From Brevibacterium sp. XM4083 (lineage in GTDB: Bacteria > Actinomycetota > Actinomycetes > Actinomycetales > Brevibacteriaceae): a DNA stretch of 64,000 nt. Made by a program: the position numbers and the translations under genes. Below, in pieces: positions 43,351-51,156 of this stretch (position 1 is its first letter; each line of letters starts with the position of its first letter). The notes under the pieces are model-generated. The model was not told the DNA's origin. It saw only the letters and a list, made by a program, of their open reading frames with translations, and searched no databases. The stretch covers positions 186,001 to 250,000 of the forward strand of contig NZ_VFYR02000001.1 of NCBI RefSeq assembly GCF_006489205.2, given 5' to 3'.

Positions 43351-44538
43351 ATGGTCAAGGAGGCGCAGACGGCGAGGTTCGCCGTGGCCGGTCTCATCAT
43401 GGTCGCGCTGCTCGCCGCCGCGGCCGCGCCCTCCCCGCTCTATCCCGTCTACCAGCAGCTGTGGGGGTTCTCCGACTTCACCCTCACGGTGATCTTCGCG
43501 ATCTACGTCCTCGCCCTGCTCGCGACGATGATCACCCTCGGATCGCTCGCCGATGTCGTCGGCACCCGCTCCGTCCTCGTCGCCGGACTCCTCATCCAGA
43601 TCGCGGCGATGGTCCTCTTCATCCTTGCCGACGGCGTCGGTCCCCTCATCGTCGCCCGCCTCGTCCAGGGAGCGGCGACGGGACTGTGCACGGGTGCGGC
43701 ATCGGCGATGATCGTCGCCCACCAGCCCAGTCAGCCGGCGGGCGCCCTCGTCTCCGGCGGTTCCTCGCCGATCGGACTCGCGCTCGGTGCCGCGCTCGCC
43801 GGTCTCCTCGTCGAGTACGCCCCGTGGCCGCGCCAGCTCGTCTACTGGGTGCTGCTCGGCACCTATGCCGCTCTGCTCACCGCCCTCATCCTCCTGCCCC
43901 GCGATCCCGTGCCGCGGCAGCCGGTGCGCCTGCGGGCCCTCGTCCCGCGGGTCGGGCTTCCCGCGGCGGTGCGCCCGATCTTCATCCGCCGGATCCCCGC
44001 ACTGCTCGCGATCTGGGCGCCGGCCGGACTCTATCTGTCCCTCGGGGCCTCGCTCATCCACACCACCTTCGGGGTCGACAACACCTTCGTCGTCGGGCTC
44101 ACCCTGGCCGTCTTCTTCCTTCCCGCGCCGCTGGCCACGTGGCGGATGCGGGGGATGACCCCGCGGCGGCACGGACTGCTCAGCTTCGGGCTGCTCGGGC
44201 TCGGCGTCCTCTGCACCGTCGTCGCCGTCCTCGTCGACTCGCTCGTCCTCTACATCCTCGCCTCGGCGCTGGCCGGGGCCGGCTTCGGCGCGGCCTTCTC
44301 CCGGGTCATGGGGACGATCGGCCAGGCCGCTCCCGCCGCGGACCGTTCCCGCACCTTCGCGACGACGTTCATCGTCGCCTACACCGCGTTCAGCGTCCCC
44401 GCCGTGCTCGCCGGCCTCGCCGCCCAGCACTGGGGCCTCGTCCCGACCTTCATCGTCTACGGCCTCTGCGAGGTCGGAGTCGTCATCATCGCCGCCGCAC
44501 TCGCCGCGACGTCCCCGAAGAGAGGAGCACCATCATGA
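43351..44538 (+). CDS. MFS transporter
   Basis: A 395-residue major facilitator with about 12 hydrophobic helices. TM1 includes APSPLYPVYQQLWGFSDFTLT, a pattern common in drug/metabolite efflux MFS of Actinobacteria. The loop after TM2 is GSLADVVGTRSVLVAG (weak motif A), and RLVQGAATGLCTGAASAMI matches motif B (charged Arg in TM4). It has no long N-terminal extension. The start at 43351 has GGGAGAGAG upstream. Its stop overlaps the ATG of the luciferase-like gene (ATGA), so it is the first gene of a three-gene operon whose promoter overlaps that of fdh. The substrate is unknown. Confidence 0.85.
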   Translation: MVKEAQTARFAVAGLIMVALLAAAAAPSPLYPVYQQLWGFSDFTLTVIFAIYVLALLATMITLGSLADVVGTRSVLVAGLLIQIAAMVLFILADGVGPLIVARLVQGAATGLCTGAASAMIVAHQPSQPAGALVSGGSSPIGLALGAALAGLLVEYAPWPRQLVYWVLLGTYAALLTALILLPRDPVPRQPVRLRALVPRVGLPAAVRPIFIRRIPALLAIWAPAGLYLSLGASLIHTTFGVDNTFVVGLTLAVFFLPAPLATWRMRGMTPRRHGLLSFGLLGLGVLCTVVAVLVDSLVLYILASALAGAGFGAAFSRVMGTIGQAAPAADRSRTFATTFIVAYTAFSVPAVLAGLAAQHWGLVPTFIVYGLCEVGVVIIAAALAATSPKRGAPS

Positions 44539-45521
44539 CCCCGCTGTCCATCCTCGACCTCGTCCCCGTCTCCCAGGGAATGGAGACCCGCACCGCACTC
44601 GACGAGTCGCTGGCCCTGGCGAAGCTCGCCGACCGCCTCGGCTACCGGCGGTACTGGTACGCCGAACACCACAACGTGCCGACGTTCGCCTCCTCGGCGA
44701 CGTCCCTGCTCATCGGGCGGGCCGCGGAGAACACGAGTCGGATCCGACTCGGCTCCGGGGGCGTGATGCTGCCCAACCACTCTCCGCTCATGGTCGCCGA
44801 ATACTACGGCACGCTCGCCGCGATGTACGGCGACCGCTTCGACCTCGGACTCGGCCGCGCCCCGGGCACGGACCCGCGCACGGCCGCGGCGCTGCGCCGG
44901 GGACAGGCCTCGGCGGACACCTTCGTCGAGGACGTCGTCGAACTCCAGCGCCACCTCGGCGACGGGACGGGGGAGACGACGGCGCATCCCGGGCAGGGCA
45001 CCCGGGTGCCGCTGTGGATCCTCGGGTCGAGCCTCGACGGGGCGACGGTCGCCGCGGCCATGGGCCTGCCCTACGTCTTCGCCTCGCACTTCGCCCCGGC
45101 CGCGCGCCACGAAGCGATCCGTAGGTACCGAGAGAACTTCTCCACCGACTACGTCACCGCGGAGCTCTCCGCGCCCTACGTCATGGCCGGGGTCAACGTC
45201 CTCGTCGCCCCCACCGACGAGGAGGCCGAGCACCTCTTCACCACCGCACAGCAGCTGGCCGCCGGCATCGGCACCGGCCGGCGCACCCCGCTCGCCCCGC
45301 CGGTCGACGACATCCGGGAGGTCGTCGATGCCGGCGTGCTCGCCTTCATCGAGGACTTCCAGCAGGTGCGGGCCGTCGGATCCCCGCAGACCGTCGTCAC
45401 CGCCCTGCAGGAGATCATCGCCGACCTCGGCGTCGACGAGCTCATCATCACGACGTACACGTTCGACCCGGCGATGCGCGCACGGTCCTTCGAACTGCTC
45501 GCTAAGGCGTGGGGACTGTGA
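44535..45521 (+). CDS. LLM-class flavin-dependent oxidoreductase
   Basis: A 328-residue TIM-barrel monooxygenase-like protein of the bacterial luciferase superfamily, using FMN or F420. Typical elements are LSILDLVPVSQG at the N-terminus, YWYAEHHNVPTFASSATSLLIGRAAENTSRIRLGSGGVMLPNHSPLMVAEYYGTLAAMYGDRFDLGLGRAPGTD, and a C-terminal VGSPQTVVTALQEI. This is the subgroup often labelled MsnO8-like. The reaction is unknown. Translationally coupled to both neighbours: its ATG overlaps the MFS stop and its stop overlaps the next GTG. Confidence 0.88.
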   Translation: MTPLSILDLVPVSQGMETRTALDESLALAKLADRLGYRRYWYAEHHNVPTFASSATSLLIGRAAENTSRIRLGSGGVMLPNHSPLMVAEYYGTLAAMYGDRFDLGLGRAPGTDPRTAAALRRGQASADTFVEDVVELQRHLGDGTGETTAHPGQGTRVPLWILGSSLDGATVAAAMGLPYVFASHFAPAARHEAIRRYRENFSTDYVTAELSAPYVMAGVNVLVAPTDEEAEHLFTTAQQLAAGIGTGRRTPLAPPVDDIREVVDAGVLAFIEDFQQVRAVGSPQTVVTALQEIIADLGVDELIITTYTFDPAMRARSFELLAKAWGL

Positions 45522-46504
45522 GTGCGAACGCACCGGCGACGGCGCGGATGGTCCGCTTCGACCGCTTCGGCGGCGACGACGTCCTCCACGTCAGCCGGCT
45601 CGGAGTCTCGGCCCCGGACGCTCTGCAGGTCAGCGTCGCCGTCGCGGCGGCCGGGATCAATCCGGTCGACGCCCGGATCCGGTCCGGCCGGTATCCCGGA
45701 GTCGGGGAGGACCGGCTGCCGTACACGCTCGGGCGCGACGTCGCCGGCGTCGTCGTCGAGTGCGGGGCACAGGCGGAGAAGTTCTCCGTCGGCGACGCGG
45801 TCTTCGGGATGGTCGACATGCACGGAGGCGGATACGCCGAACGGGTCGTCGTCGACCAGCATGCGCTGACAACGACACCCGCCGGCGTCGACGCCGTCCG
45901 GGCCGGGTCGATTCCGACCGCGGGCCTCACCGCGTGGCAGGGGCTCTTCCGCTACGGACGGGTCACCGCGGACTCGACCGTGCTCGTCCAAGGTGGCACC
46001 GGCGGGGTCGGGCACTTCGCGATCCAGTTCGCGAAGGCGGCCGGCGCCCACGTCATCACGACGACGTCGACGCCGCACGTCGCGTTCGCCCGGGAGCTCG
46101 GCGCAGACGTCGTCATCGACTATGAGACGCAGGACCTCTCCGGTGTCTCCGGGGTCGACGCCGTCCTCGATCTCGTCGGGGGTGCGGCGAGGGCGGCGTC
46201 GTGGGCCGTGCTCGTTCCCGGCGGCGTGCTCGTCACCACGCGCGACGCGCCCTCACAGGAGGAGGCCCGGGCCCACGGGGTGCGCGCGCTGCGCTTCACC
46301 GTCGAGGCCGACGGCGCGGAGCTCGCCGAGATCGCTGCACTCGTCGCCGCCGGAACGGTGACCCCGCACATCTCGGCGACGCACCCGCTGGAGCAGGCCG
46401 CCGCGGCACTGGCCGACATCGAGCGCGGACACACCGTCGGCAAGGTCGTCCTCGAGGTCGACCCCGGCAGCGCAGACTCCGGCGGCACGGCCCCGGGCCG
46501 CTGA
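45518..46504 (+). CDS. NADP-dependent zinc-independent quinone oxidoreductase (MDR family)
   Basis: A 328-residue medium-chain dehydrogenase/reductase of the quinone-reductase branch. The N-terminal GroES-like domain includes VAAAGINPVDARIRSG. The nucleotide-binding motif VQGGTGGVGHFAIQFAKAAGA lies near residue 150. No cysteine ligands for catalytic zinc are visible, consistent with quinone or enone reduction by NADPH. The GTG at 45518 overlaps the upstream stop as GTGA. It is the last gene of the MFS-LLM-MDR operon, ended by a long hairpin at 46510. Confidence 0.88.
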   Translation: MSANAPATARMVRFDRFGGDDVLHVSRLGVSAPDALQVSVAVAAAGINPVDARIRSGRYPGVGEDRLPYTLGRDVAGVVVECGAQAEKFSVGDAVFGMVDMHGGGYAERVVVDQHALTTTPAGVDAVRAGSIPTAGLTAWQGLFRYGRVTADSTVLVQGGTGGVGHFAIQFAKAAGAHVITTTSTPHVAFARELGADVVIDYETQDLSGVSGVDAVLDLVGGAARAASWAVLVPGGVLVTTRDAPSQEEARAHGVRALRFTVEADGAELAEIAALVAAGTVTPHISATHPLEQAAAALADIERGHTVGKVVLEVDPGSADSGGTAPGR

Positions 46505-46509
46505 GACGA

Positions 46510-46557
46510 CATCACCCCGACACCGGGTCCTGTGCAGGAACCCGGGTCGGGGTGATG
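46510..46557. terminator. Long terminator hairpin after the MDR gene
   Basis: CATCACCCCGA pairs with TCGGGGTGATG, followed inward by CCGGGT/ACCCGG and CCTG/CAGG with small bulges and a 2-nt tip. There are more than 20 paired positions in all. It separates convergent transcription units. Confidence 0.8.
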
Positions 46558-46681
46558 GTGCCGTCGGCTGGACGGCGGAGGCCGCCGATCCGGCCGGCGG
46601 CGGTGGAAGTGCCGGCCGAATCGACGACCGGCTGGGGGTCCGGGACTGCTCCCGGGAATCAGACCGGCGACTGTGCGCCGC

Positions 46682-46707
46682 CCCACCGCCGGGAACCCGG
46701 CGGTGGG
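46682..46707. terminator. Perfect 12-bp hairpin at the end of the Asp23 operon
   Basis: CCCACCGCCGGG and CCCGGCGGTGGG are separated by AA. It is positioned 15 bp beyond the stop of the last minus-strand gene. Confidence 0.7.
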
Positions 46708-46721
46708 ACTTCAACCCTGCG

Positions 46722-47318
46722 CTAGGCGAGGGTGACGCTGCGCTGTTTGCGGTTGGGTGTGCGGGCGATGCCGATCTCGAGTCCGACCGCCGCCAGCGGC
46801 TCCCCGAGCGCACTGCTCGCGTTGCGGGCGACCCGGTCGGCCACCTCGGCGACGATCGCATCGATGTCGGCGCGATCGTCGACGTCGATGTGGATGACGA
46901 GCTCGGGACGACGCGCGGTGCCGCGGACGATGACCTGGGCGGAGTCGACGCCCTCGATGGTCTCGAGGTCGTCGGCGACCGCCTCGGCGATGACATTGGC
47001 CGTCACCGTGGTCAGGCCGGTGCGCGCATCCTGCTGCAGACGCAGCGGCTTCGCCGCGTCCTTGCGCGGGATCTGCAGCGACAGCCACCAGATTCCGATG
47101 ATCGCGAGCACGACCGCGATGAGCACCGCGACGAGGGCCGAGAACGACCACGTGAACGGCACCGCGAGGACGCCGAGCGTGCTCGACGGTTCGAGTCCGG
47201 CGATGATCGTCGACAGGAAGCCGAAGCCTGCGGCCGCGGCACCGGCGCCGACGATGAGGCACACGAGTCCGACGATGAAGAGCAGGGTGCGGTTGGCACC
47301 TGCGGCCATTCTTCTCAT
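46722..47318 (-). CDS. amaP: Alkaline shock response membrane anchor protein (AmaP-like)
   Basis: A 198-residue membrane protein with two transmembrane helices (about residues 10-35 and 50-80). A C-terminal Asp23-like alpha/beta domain (ITANVIAEAVADDLETIEGVDSAQVIVRGT...ELVIHIDVDDRADIDAIVAEVADRV) follows. In Firmicutes AmaP tethers Asp23 to the membrane, and the position here at the end of an Asp23 operon supports the same role. AGGAGG 5 nt upstream fixes the ATG at 47318, which overlaps the DUF6286 stop by one base. The longer open frame to 47789 is a shadow. Confidence 0.8.
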   Translation of the reverse strand: MRRMAAGANRTLLFIVGLVCLIVGAGAAAAGFGFLSTIIAGLEPSSTLGVLAVPFTWSFSALVAVLIAVVLAIIGIWWLSLQIPRKDAAKPLRLQQDARTGLTTVTANVIAEAVADDLETIEGVDSAQVIVRGTARRPELVIHIDVDDRADIDAIVAEVADRVARNASSALGEPLAAVGLEIGIARTPNRKQRSVTLA

Positions 47319-47881
47319 CACTGCCTCCTCTGGGCGTGCACGCGCACGCTCGGTTGCCTGTCGAAGTCGACCGCCGCGAGACGGTCCGTCACGGCCTGTC
47401 CGACATCGCTGCGGATCGCGGCGGTGTCGCGCACCGGGGTGGTGACGGTGACGATCGTCGACCGTGCGTTCGACGACGCGCGGACCCGGGAGACCCCGTC
47501 GACGGAGTCCGCGGCGGCTGCCGCGAGGTCCGAGACCGCCGAGGTCGGCAGGGCGACTTCGAACTGTTCGATGTACTCGCTCGTCGGTGCCCGGAAGCCG
47601 ACGATGCGACGGGGTCCCGGGAAGATCGCGAGGATGATGAGGATGAGTCCGATGACACCGAGGACGATGCCTGCGCCGATGACGATCGGCATCCCCCACT
47701 GGAGGGACTCGGCGCCGGAGACACCCGGCAGCGTCGTCGTCAGCGCTGCCTCGGCGCCGGACTGGGCGATGGCGGCGATGCCCGCCCACCCGAGCCCGAC
47801 GGCGACGAGGAGGAAGACGACGGCGACGATGACTGATGGCACGACCCGTGCGGGACGGGCGCGCAGGAGATGAGCGCTCAT
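47318..47881 (-). CDS. DUF6286 domain membrane protein of the Asp23 operon
   Basis: A 187-residue protein with two hydrophobic helices (about residues 13-40 and 62-85). A domain follows with PGPRRIVGFRAPTSEYIEQFEVALPTSAVSDLAAAAADSVDGV and STIVTVTTPVRDTAAIRSDVGQAV, the DUF6286 pattern known from actinobacterial Asp23 clusters. It is thought to be an envelope-stress component of unknown detail. GAGGAG lies 6 nt upstream, and its ATGA overlaps the asp23-like gene. Confidence 0.78.
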   Translation of the reverse strand: MSAHLLRARPARVVPSVIVAVVFLLVAVGLGWAGIAAIAQSGAEAALTTTLPGVSGAESLQWGMPIVIGAGIVLGVIGLILIILAIFPGPRRIVGFRAPTSEYIEQFEVALPTSAVSDLAAAAADSVDGVSRVRASSNARSTIVTVTTPVRDTAAIRSDVGQAVTDRLAAVDFDRQPSVRVHAQRRQ

Positions 47882-48246
47882 GCCAGACTCCTCACTTCGC
47901 TGGGATGGCTCGCCGATTCGGGCTTGAGCCAGGTCACGTCGATGTCGACCTGCCGGACGGTCACGCCCGTGAGCGATTCCACCTCGGTGCTCAGCTGCTG
48001 CCGAACGGTTTCGGTGGTCGCGGAGATCGGCAGCGGGTAGGCCAGTCCGAGCTTCACATCGAGGGTGCAGCTGCGGCCTGAGAGCGTGACGTCGACGCTC
48101 GGTCGGGTGTCGAGACTCGAGTTCCCGCCGATGCCGAGGAATCCCGACGTCGAGCCGCCGACCCCGGGGAGGCCCTTGAGGATCTCCGAGGCGGTCTTCT
48201 CGATGACTCGGTCGGCGATCGTGAGGCTACCGCGTGATGCAGCCAC
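47878..48246 (-). CDS. Asp23/Gls24 family protein (short)
   Basis: A 122-residue protein of the alkaline-shock Asp23/Gls24 family. SLTIADRVIEKTASEILKGLPGV opens the fold, and VDVTLSGRSCTLDVKLGLAYPLPISATTETVRQQLSTEVESLTGVTVRQVDIDVTWL completes it. The start is the GTG at 48246, because GGAGGTGATC ends 3 bases before it and the GTG at 48255 would overlap that ribosome-binding site. Central gene of the minus-strand operon. Confidence 0.8.
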   Translation of the reverse strand: MAASRGSLTIADRVIEKTASEILKGLPGVGGSTSGFLGIGGNSSLDTRPSVDVTLSGRSCTLDVKLGLAYPLPISATTETVRQQLSTEVESLTGVTVRQVDIDVTWLKPESASHPSEVRSLA

Positions 48247-48251
48247 GGCGA

Positions 48252-48434
48252 TCACCTCCGCGTCGTCGAACGTGAGCTCAGGGCTCCGAGGTCGAGTCGG
48301 CCGTCGAGGACCAAGCCGATCGTGAGACCGAGCCCGCCGCAGATCGCGACGACGAGGAATGCGACGAATCCTCCGAAGTACGCGACGATGCCGAGGGTGA
48401 GTCCGACAAGCAGTCCGATGAGTGTTTTCGACAT
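48252..48434 (-). CDS. Small two-helix membrane protein of the Asp23 operon
   Basis: A 60-residue, strongly hydrophobic protein. MSKTLIGLLVGLTLGIVAYFGGFVAFLVVAICGGLGLTIGLVLDGRLD forms one or two helices with a Gly-rich turn, followed by a short polar tail. Small DUF2273-like membrane proteins occupy this place in Asp23 operons elsewhere, and this one matches in size and order. GAAGGA precedes the ATG. The next gene follows after 5 bp. Confidence 0.75.
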   Translation of the reverse strand: MSKTLIGLLVGLTLGIVAYFGGFVAFLVVAICGGLGLTIGLVLDGRLDLGALSSRSTTRR

Positions 48435-48520
48435 GGCAGTCCTTCCGCTGCGGTCGTGATGTCCCCGGGGCGAGTGCCGGGTGGGGCCGCGCCCCGGGGC
48501 ATCAGCGACGAATGGATGTG

Positions 48521-49009
48521 TCAGGAGAGTTCGTTGGTGCTGTCGCTCTTCTTCTGATCGTCATCGTTGTCGTCGTCGGGGAGGTGGACGTCGGTGACGT
48601 CGATGTTGACCTCGACGACCTGGAGTCCGGTGCCCTGTTCGACGGCGCGGATGACGTTGCGACGGATCGCCTCGGCGACATCGACGATCGACGTGCCGTA
48701 CTCGACGACGATCGTCAGGTCGATCGCGGTCTGCTTCTCGCCCTTCTCGACGGAGACTCCGCCGGAGACGTTGGTCTGCGAGCCGGGGATCCGATCGGTG
48801 AGGGTGTCGAAGGCGCGGCGTGCGGCGTTGCCCATGCCGAAGACGCCGGGGACCTCGCGAGCCGCGATGCCGGCAAGCTTGGCGACGACGTTCTCAGCGA
48901 TCGTCGTGTTGCCCTTGTCGGTGACGAGGGGGCTGTTGATGTCCTGGCCAGCGTTCGCAGTCGACGCCGAGGTGGTGGAGGAAGTGGAGGAATCGGTGTT
49001 GGCAGGCAT
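48521..49009 (-). CDS. Asp23/Gls24 family envelope stress response protein
   Basis: A 162-residue alkaline-shock protein that leads the operon. A Ser/Thr/Asn-rich N-terminus precedes the fold: LVTDKGNTTIAENVVAKLAGIAAREVPGVFGMGNAARRAFDTLTDRI, then VSVEKGEKQTAIDLTIVVEYGTSIVDVAEAIRRNVIRAVEQGTGLQVVEVNIDVTDVHLP. An acidic tail closes it. It is the most typical Asp23 member of the five Asp23-like frames here. AAAGGGA lies about 10 nt upstream. It faces the ECF sigma gene across a 242-bp divergent region. Confidence 0.88.
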   Translation of the reverse strand: MPANTDSSTSSTTSASTANAGQDINSPLVTDKGNTTIAENVVAKLAGIAAREVPGVFGMGNAARRAFDTLTDRIPGSQTNVSGGVSVEKGEKQTAIDLTIVVEYGTSIVDVAEAIRRNVIRAVEQGTGLQVVEVNIDVTDVHLPDDDNDDDQKKSDSTNELS

Positions 49010-49223
49010 GATCGTTCATTCCCTTTCGTGTCGGATGTGCTGACACAGGTACAGACGGGGCGTCGCGGAGATCCTCACGCAGGTTGTTGAGATTTCTTTC
49101 GCCGGGTATCTCCGCCGGCCGGTGGGAGGTGGGTCGTCGGGATGCTCGGGGGTGCGGCGACGCGGACCGAAAAGTCTCGATCTGGTGAACATCGCGGCAA
49201 CTAACCGACAAGGAGTGTTCCCA

Positions 49224-49244
49224 TCGGCTCCTCTCACCTATCAT
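49224..49244 (+). promoter_or_regulatory. Candidate promoter of the ECF sigma gene (TATCAT -10)
   Basis: TATCAT at about 49239-49244 ends 7 nt before the ATG at 49252, with CAGGAG in between. A weak TGTTCC lies 17 bp upstream of it. No recognisable ECF-type GGAAC/CGTC promoter could be set out by eye in this divergent region. Confidence 0.3.
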
Positions 49245-49251
49245 CAGGAGC

Positions 49252-49815
49252 ATGGCAAGAGGAGATGATCGATTGGACATCGTGACACTCGTCGTGCGGG
49301 CGCGTGAAGGCGATGTCGATGCCTTCGCCTCCCTCGTCGATCGGTACGAGACGAAGCTGCTGCGGTTCTGCATGCGCACCCTCGGTGACCGGCAGGACGC
49401 CGAGGACGTCGTGCAGGACACGTTCGTCCAGGCCTGGAAGTCGCTCAACGCACTCGCCTCGCCCGAAGCCTTCGGGACCTGGCTCTACCGCATGGCCTCG
49501 AACCGGTGCACCGATGTCCTCCGCAAGCGCGTCAGTCGCCCCTCCGACCCGTTCGACCCCGAGGACTTCGGCGCGCACGCCGACGATCGCGCCTCGGTCG
49601 AGAAGCGCGTCGAGGCCCGCAGTGCGCTCGAGCGGTTCGCCCAGGTGTTCTCGACGCTGTCGTCGGAGCAGCGGGTGACGTGGGTGCTCTGCCAGATGGA
49701 GGGCCTGAGCTACGCTGAGGTCGCTGACACCTTGGGCATCACGGAAGGCAGCGTGCGCGGTCGCATCCACCGCGCCCGGGCCGCCATCGTCGAAGGGATG
49801 AAGGGATGGACATGA
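49252..49815 (+). CDS. ECF-subfamily RNA polymerase sigma factor
   Basis: A 187-residue group IV sigma factor. Region 2 is DVDAFASLVDRYETKLLRFCMRTLGDRQDAEDVVQDTFVQAWKSL, containing the -10 recognition and melting helices. Region 4 is FSTLSSEQRVTWVLCQMEGLSYAEVADTLGITEGSVRGRIHRARAAIVEG, with the HTH for -35 recognition. No zinc-type anti-sigma gene follows; instead the next gene encodes an Asp23-like protein whose ATG overlaps the sigma stop. It probably directs genes of this envelope-stress locus (inference). CAGGAG lies at 49245-49250. Confidence 0.93.
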   Translation: MARGDDRLDIVTLVVRAREGDVDAFASLVDRYETKLLRFCMRTLGDRQDAEDVVQDTFVQAWKSLNALASPEAFGTWLYRMASNRCTDVLRKRVSRPSDPFDPEDFGAHADDRASVEKRVEARSALERFAQVFSTLSSEQRVTWVLCQMEGLSYAEVADTLGITEGSVRGRIHRARAAIVEGMKGWT

Positions 49816-50291
49816 GTGATGATCGCCGGCGCGCCGATGGTGAGCGCGCCGCACCTGACCTCGACGCGCAGCTGCGCGACGTCATCGACGATTACATGGG
49901 TCACTTCGTTCCCGACCCCGAACAGACCGCGGGCATCCGCGAGCGCATCCTCCACCTCGTCCGCAACGACCTCTACCGGGGGCCGTCGACGAAGCTGCGC
50001 ACCGACGAGGGGCATGAGTACTCGATCGCGTCGACGGCTGTGCGCGCGATCGTCCGCGACGCCGTCGACACGGTCGACGGCATCCGCGCCCGCAGTGTGA
50101 GGATCGTGTCCGCCGGAGAGCCCTACGGCAGCGCCGCCGAAGTGGCGCTGACCGTGACGATGCGCGCGGACACCCATGTCGTCACATCAGCAGACGAGAT
50201 CAGGACTGCGGTCTCCGAGGCGCTCGTGCGCGAGCTCGGGGTGCCCGCTTCCCGGATCGATATCGAAGTCGAGGATGCCTATGTCGAATGA
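49812..50291 (+). CDS. Asp23-like protein coupled to the ECF sigma factor
   Basis: A 159-residue cytosolic protein. The N-terminal 55 residues (APDLDAQLRDVIDDYMGHFVPDPEQTAGIRERILHLVRND) are helical and unlike standard Asp23. The rest (STAVRAIVRDAVDTVDGIRARSVRIVSAG...VALTVTMRADTHVVTSADEIRTAVSEALVRELGVPASRIDIEVEDAYVE) follows the Asp23 alpha/beta pattern. It has no Cys or His pair of a ZAS anti-sigma domain, yet sits exactly where an anti-sigma gene is expected. A regulatory role towards the sigma factor is inference. An ATG at 49806 is the alternative start. Confidence 0.7.
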   Translation: MSDDRRRADGERAAPDLDAQLRDVIDDYMGHFVPDPEQTAGIRERILHLVRNDLYRGPSTKLRTDEGHEYSIASTAVRAIVRDAVDTVDGIRARSVRIVSAGEPYGSAAEVALTVTMRADTHVVTSADEIRTAVSEALVRELGVPASRIDIEVEDAYVE

Positions 50292-51066
50292 GCCCATGTC
50301 GCCCGAGAACAAGCGCGAGACCGAAGCCGAGACCCCCACGCCGCTCGAGGTCAGCCACGAGTCGGTCCTCGAACCCGAACTCGTCCACGACGATCAGCCC
50401 TCAGCCCCGCTGCCGGTCGCACACTCGTCGGCTGCGACCGGTGCCGCGGCGAAGTCGGGCGGTGCTGCGGCGAAGTCGACCGGCGGTGCGGCGCAGTCGA
50501 CCGACGGTGCGGTTGCGAACGGTGCCGCGGCTGCGACCGGTGCCGCGGAGAAGTCGACCGACGGTGCGGCGAGGTCAGGGGCCGCCGACTCGGGGCGCGA
50601 GAAGAAGGCCGCGCCGACGCCGAGCGGCACGGGCCGCGCGACCGGCAGCCACGGGACCAGTGCCGGCGACGGATCCGCCGACGGGGACACTGCCCTGACC
50701 GGGGACGCGGCTGTCGACAGTGTCTCGGCAGACGAATCCGTGCAGGTGGTCAGCCCGCTCACCCACACCGCGCAGGAGCTCTCACGCTCGGTCTCCCACA
50801 TCCCCGGCGTCGCCTCGCTCGCCCCGGGCATGAAGGACCTCGTCGTCAGCGCGACGGCGAAGGTGCTGCGGCGCGCCGGCGGTGAACCGACGGGCATCGA
50901 CCTCACCCAGTCCGACGACGGGTATCGGGTGCGCATCGACGCCCACTTCGACGACTCACGGTCCGTGGCCGCCGTCGTCGACGACATCTTCGCCGCCGTC
51001 GACCGTGAGGTCGGAGAACCGGTCGAGATCGACCTCCGCGTCATCAGCCGGGGCGCGGCGAGCTGA
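50281..51066 (+). CDS. Asp23-like protein with long Ala/Gly/Ser/Lys repeat N-terminus
   Basis: A 261-residue protein. Residues 1-150 are low complexity, with repeats of AAKSxGGA, ATGAA and STDGA type. The C-terminal 110 residues (ELSRSVSHIPGVASLAPGMKDLVVSATAKVLRRAGGEPTGIDLTQSDDGYRVRIDAHFDDSRSVAAVVDDIFAAVDREVG...EIDLRVISR) have the Asp23-type helix-strand pattern. The start at 50281 has GAGG 6 nt upstream and overlaps the previous gene by 11 bp. Third gene of the sigma operon; the function is unknown. Confidence 0.65.
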   Translation: MSNEPMSPENKRETEAETPTPLEVSHESVLEPELVHDDQPSAPLPVAHSSAATGAAAKSGGAAAKSTGGAAQSTDGAVANGAAAATGAAEKSTDGAARSGAADSGREKKAAPTPSGTGRATGSHGTSAGDGSADGDTALTGDAAVDSVSADESVQVVSPLTHTAQELSRSVSHIPGVASLAPGMKDLVVSATAKVLRRAGGEPTGIDLTQSDDGYRVRIDAHFDDSRSVAAVVDDIFAAVDREVGEPVEIDLRVISRGAAS

Positions 51067-51144
51067 GCGGCCCTGCCACAACCTCGGTGAAGCCTGACCG
51101 CGGCGGAGGGTGCCACCGAGGCGGCTCAGCGTGCCATCACCGCC

Positions 51145-51150
51145 TAGACT
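51145..51150 (+). promoter_or_regulatory. TAGACT -10 box of pyrE, leaderless arrangement
   Basis: TAGACT, then GAGGGC (6 nt), then ATG at 51157; the textbook geometry for a leaderless actinobacterial transcript. Confidence 0.6.
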
Positions 51151-51156
51151 GAGGGC

